A stretch of 7,773 nt of DNA from Gammaproteobacteria bacterium (GTDB lineage: Bacteria; Pseudomonadota; Gammaproteobacteria; Immundisolibacterales; Immundisolibacteraceae), in contig DQBD01000132.1 of the NCBI GenBank assembly GCA_003526065.1, positions 1,499 through 9,271 on the forward strand. The letters run 5' to 3'. Every line of letters begins with the position of its first letter. Within the stretch, counting starts at the first letter, position 1. The translations under genes and the position numbers were made by a program. Below are positions 6,155-7,773 of the stretch, piece by piece. The notes beneath the pieces were generated by a model. It did no database searches. It had not been told where the DNA came from and saw only the letters and a list, made by a program, of their open reading frames with translations.

Positions 6155-6610
6155 TCAGTCTTCCTTGAACTTGTCGTGGCAATCCTTGCAGGCCTGACCG
6201 ACCTTGGCAAACTGCGCGCGAACCGCGGTCACCTCGTTCGCATCCTTGGCCACCTCGGCCAACGTGGCGGCCTCGGTCTCGAAGGTCTGCATCATGGACT
6301 TGAACTCGTCCATTTCTTCCCACACCGCCGGCTTGGCGTCGGTGTTGCCGACCCGGCTGTCCGGGATGAATCCCTCCAGCGGCAGCGTGCTCAGAAAGGC
6401 CACCCGCTGGGCACGCAGGGCAAAGTCGTCGGCGTCGAACGGAATCTCTTTCTTCACCATGCCGGCCATCGGCCCGAAATTCCAGGCAATGGCGTGGAAC
6501 ACGCCCTTGCGATAACCGACGGCGCGCTCGGCGGGCGTCGGTTCCGCGGCGCTCACGCCAGCGGTAGCCAACGCGGCAACGGAACAAAACAGGGCGGCTT
6601 TGAGCTTCAT
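6155..6610 (-). CDS. Cytochrome c' (class II c-type cytochrome), exported
   Basis: Cytochromes c' are periplasmic four-helix-bundle haem proteins with a five-coordinate haem. They bind nitric oxide and carbon monoxide and are linked to nitric-oxide tolerance in denitrifiers and other proteobacteria. The 151-residue precursor has a Sec signal peptide (cleavage after about Ala22, SAA-EPT), leaving a mature chain of about 129 residues, as usual for the family. The haem-attachment motif CKDCH is at 141-145, the C-terminal position that defines class II. Arg34 in YRKGVF and the AWNFGPMAGM segment (42-51) belong to helix A on the distal haem face. The other helices are near 60-75, 95-120 and 125-148. 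The ATG at 6610 has GGAGA upstream at a workable distance. The gene stands alone; no nor, nir or NO-sensor gene is in view. The cysteine in the signal peptide is not in a valid lipobox. Confidence 0.93.
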   Translation of the reverse strand: MKLKAALFCSVAALATAGVSAAEPTPAERAVGYRKGVFHAIAWNFGPMAGMVKKEIPFDADDFALRAQRVAFLSTLPLEGFIPDSRVGNTDAKPAVWEEMDEFKSMMQTFETEAATLAEVAKDANEVTAVRAQFAKVGQACKDCHDKFKED

Positions 6611-6650
6611 GGAAGAACGATCTCCGTGGTCGGAAACAGGCTGGCGGACG

Positions 6651-6680
6651 ACTCTAGCACGTGGCCGGCGGCACCTTGAA
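6651..6680 (-). promoter_or_regulatory. Possible sigma-70 promoter for the cytochrome c' gene
   Basis: Read on the minus strand, TTCAAG (6675-6680) and TAGAGT (6651-6656, preceded by an extended -10 TGC) are 18 bases apart and lie about 40 bases before the ATG. The match is modest (3/6 and 4/6). No FNR-, DNR- or NsrR-type box was recognised. Confidence 0.3.
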
Positions 6681-6702
6681 GGCAGGGAGCGGATGGTAGT
6701 AT
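6676..6702 (+). promoter_or_regulatory. Possible sigma-70 promoter for the isovaleryl-CoA dehydrogenase gene
   Basis: TTGAAG (6676-6681) and TAGTAT (6697-6702) are 15 bases apart, with an extended -10 TGG directly before the second hexamer. Each hexamer matches the consensus at about four positions. The start would fall near 6709, about 40 bases before the GTG codon. The -35 uses the same bases as the opposing -35 of the cytochrome c' promoter, so the two may compete. Confidence 0.32.
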
Positions 6703-6735
6703 TCGGCAGCTAACCGACCGTTCCACCACCCTGGC

Positions 6736-6740
6736 AGGAG
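6736..6740 (+). promoter_or_regulatory. Ribosome-binding site deciding the GTG start at 6749
   Basis: AGGAG ends 8 bases before the GTG at 6749 but only 2 bases before the in-frame TTG at 6743. The spacing selects GTG as the start of the acyl-CoA dehydrogenase. Confidence 0.75.
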
Positions 6741-6748
6741 TCTTGACG

Positions 6749-7773
6749 GTGGCCTTCGACCTGCACCTCGGTGAGGAGCTCGACCTGCTGCGCGACACCG
6801 TCGCCCGCTTCGCGCGGGACGAAGTGGCTCCACTGGCAGACGAGATCGACCGCAGCAACACCTTCCCCATGCACCTGTGGCAGCGCATGGGCGAACTGGG
6901 CCTGCTCGGCATGACGGTGCCGGAGGCATTCGGCGGCAGCGGCATGAGCTACCTCGCGCACGTGGTGGCGATCGAGGAACTGTCGCGCGCCAGCGCCTCG
7001 GTGGGCCTGTCCTACGGCGCGCACTCCAATCTGTGCGTCAACAACCTGTACCTGAACGGCTCCGACGCGCAGCGCAGCAAGTACCTGCCGAAGCTGTGCT
7101 CGGGCGAGCACATCGGTGCGCTCGCCATGTCCGAGCCCGGCGCGGGGTCGGACGTGGTCGGGTCCATGCGCTGCACGGCGGTGCAGCGTGGCGACGTGTG
7201 GGTCGCCAACGGCAGCAAGATGTGGATCACCAACGGCCCCGATGCCGACGTGCTGATCGTCTACATGCGCACCGATGACGCCGGCAAGGGCTCGCGCACC
7301 GTCACCGCCTTCCTGGTCGAGAAGGGCATGCCCGGCTTCAGCACCGCACAGAAGCTCGACAAGCTCGGCATGCGCGGCAGCAACACCTGCGAGCTGGTGT
7401 TCCGCGACTGCGAAATCCCGGCCGAGAACGTGCTCGGCGGCGTCAACCAGGGCGTCAAGGTGCTCATGCGCGGACTCGACTCCGAACGCGTCACCTTGAG
7501 CGGCGGACCGCTCGGCATCATGCAGGCGGCCATGGACATCGTGCTGCCCTACGTGCACGAACGGCGCCAGTTCGGCCAGGCCATCGGCACCTTCGAACTG
7601 ATGCAGGGCAAGCTGGCCGACATGTACGTGGCCCTGCAGTCCGCCCGTGCCTACAGCTACCGCGTGGCGCAGGCAGTGGACACCGGCCGGCCGTCGCGCA
7701 AGGACGCCGCCGCCTGCCTGCTGTATGCCTCGGAAAGCGCCGTGCGGGTGGCACTGGAAGCCATCCAGAGCCT
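6749..7773 (+). CDS. liuA: Isovaleryl-CoA dehydrogenase (3' end outside the window)
   Basis: This FAD enzyme oxidises isovaleryl-CoA to 3-methylcrotonyl-CoA in leucine (and acyclic terpene) breakdown, passing electrons to electron-transfer flavoprotein in the cytoplasm. The frame stays open from a GTG at 6749 to the right edge, giving 341 residues; about 45-50 are missing. Visible are the N-terminal helical domain (about 8-115), the acyl-CoA dehydrogenase signature [13 protein letters not shown] (126-138), KMWITNG (157-163) and the C-terminal helical domain with LGIMQA and [17 protein letters not shown]. Glu246 in GLDSER is at the place of the catalytic base specific to isovaleryl-CoA dehydrogenases, whereas most acyl-CoA dehydrogenases carry it later, in the last helices. 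This supports the substrate call over short-chain or glutaryl enzymes. The fragment ends at AIQS, just before the expected GGNGY motif. Genes liuB, liuC and liuD (methylcrotonyl-CoA carboxylase and partners) are expected downstream but cannot be seen. Confidence 0.92.
   Translation, partial: MAFDLHLGEELDLLRDTVARFARDEVAPLADEIDRSNTFPMHLWQRMGELGLLGMTVPEAFGGSGMSYLAHVVAIEELSRASASVGLSYGAHSNLCVNNLYLNGSDAQRSKYLPKLCSGEHIGALAMSEPGAGSDVVGSMRCTAVQRGDVWVANGSKMWITNGPDADVLIVYMRTDDAGKGSRTVTAFLVEKGMPGFSTAQKLDKLGMRGSNTCELVFRDCEIPAENVLGGVNQGVKVLMRGLDSERVTLSGGPLGIMQAAMDIVLPYVHERRQFGQAIGTFELMQGKLADMYVALQSARAYSYRVAQAVDTGRPSRKDAAACLLYASESAVRVALEAIQS

Noticed and set aside
6581..6586. Lipoprotein signal in the cytochrome c' precursor (Cys9)
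   Set aside because: The residue before the cysteine is phenylalanine, which breaks the lipobox, and the hydrophobic core continues after it to a normal signal-peptidase I site.
6054..6587. 177-codon open frame on the minus strand in another frame of the cytochrome c' gene
   Set aside because: It runs through the terminator hairpin and is arginine/glycine-rich. The neighbouring frame carries a signal peptide and CKDCH.
6743..6745. TTG as the start of the acyl-CoA dehydrogenase
   Set aside because: Only 2 bases from the AGGAG site, too close; the GTG at 6749 has the normal 8-base spacing.
6710..7558. 282-codon open frame on the minus strand opposite the acyl-CoA dehydrogenase
   Set aside because: The plus-strand frame encodes a clear isovaleryl-CoA dehydrogenase. 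The minus frame is His/Ala/Val-rich with no family motif, typical of an antisense shadow.
1..7773. Mobile element, defence island or CRISPR array
   Set aside because: No transposase, integrase, phage gene, direct-repeat array or terminal inverted repeats were seen. Codon use and base composition are even, apart from the AT-richer 5655-5730 promoter gap.

Overview
The window is a high-GC, densely coded stretch of bacterial chromosome. The gene set points to a gammaproteobacterium: LptB, RpoN and RapZ in the order typical of that class, together with MsrPQ, PrmB and a cytochrome c'. I cannot name the genus. Cytochrome c' fits a respiratory or phototrophic, possibly denitrifying, lineage, but that is only a hint. 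No mobile element, CRISPR array, tRNA or rRNA was seen, and there is no gene-free stretch longer than 300 bases.

Layout. (1) Positions 1-3114, plus strand: the 3' part of lptB (LPS-export ATPase), a 144-base spacer, rpoN (sigma-54), then rapZ only 5 bases after rpoN. The hpf and ptsN genes that often sit between rpoN and rapZ are absent. The spacer before rpoN holds a perfect 8-bp hairpin and a very good -24/-12 sigma-54 site placed on the rpoN translation start region, which suggests autoregulation. (2) Positions 3124-5594, minus strand, convergent with rapZ (9 bases between stops): a tight operon transcribed msrP, msrQ, prmB. It pairs periplasmic methionine-sulfoxide repair with a ribosomal-protein glutamine methyltransferase. 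(3) Positions 5773-6057, plus strand: a small secreted ComEA-type helix-hairpin-helix protein with two cysteines flanking its domain. (4) A perfect 17-bp bidirectional terminator at 6073-6112. (5) Positions 6155-6610, minus strand: an exported cytochrome c'. (6) From 6749 to the right edge, plus strand: an isovaleryl-CoA dehydrogenase that lacks about its last 45-50 residues because the window ends.

How the genes relate. The left block is the cell-envelope and nitrogen-regulation cluster found in many Proteobacteria. The central operon depends on the Tat system and the molybdenum cofactor (MsrP) and draws electrons through the membrane haem protein MsrQ. The right half consists of three separate transcription units. 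Most of the window is ordinary housekeeping DNA. The points worth a second look are the sigma-54 site on rpoN itself, the shortened rpoN-rapZ cluster with a RapZ lacking the basic tail, the msrPQ-prmB fusion of functions, and the paired cysteines in the ComEA-like protein. I saw no clearly new system.
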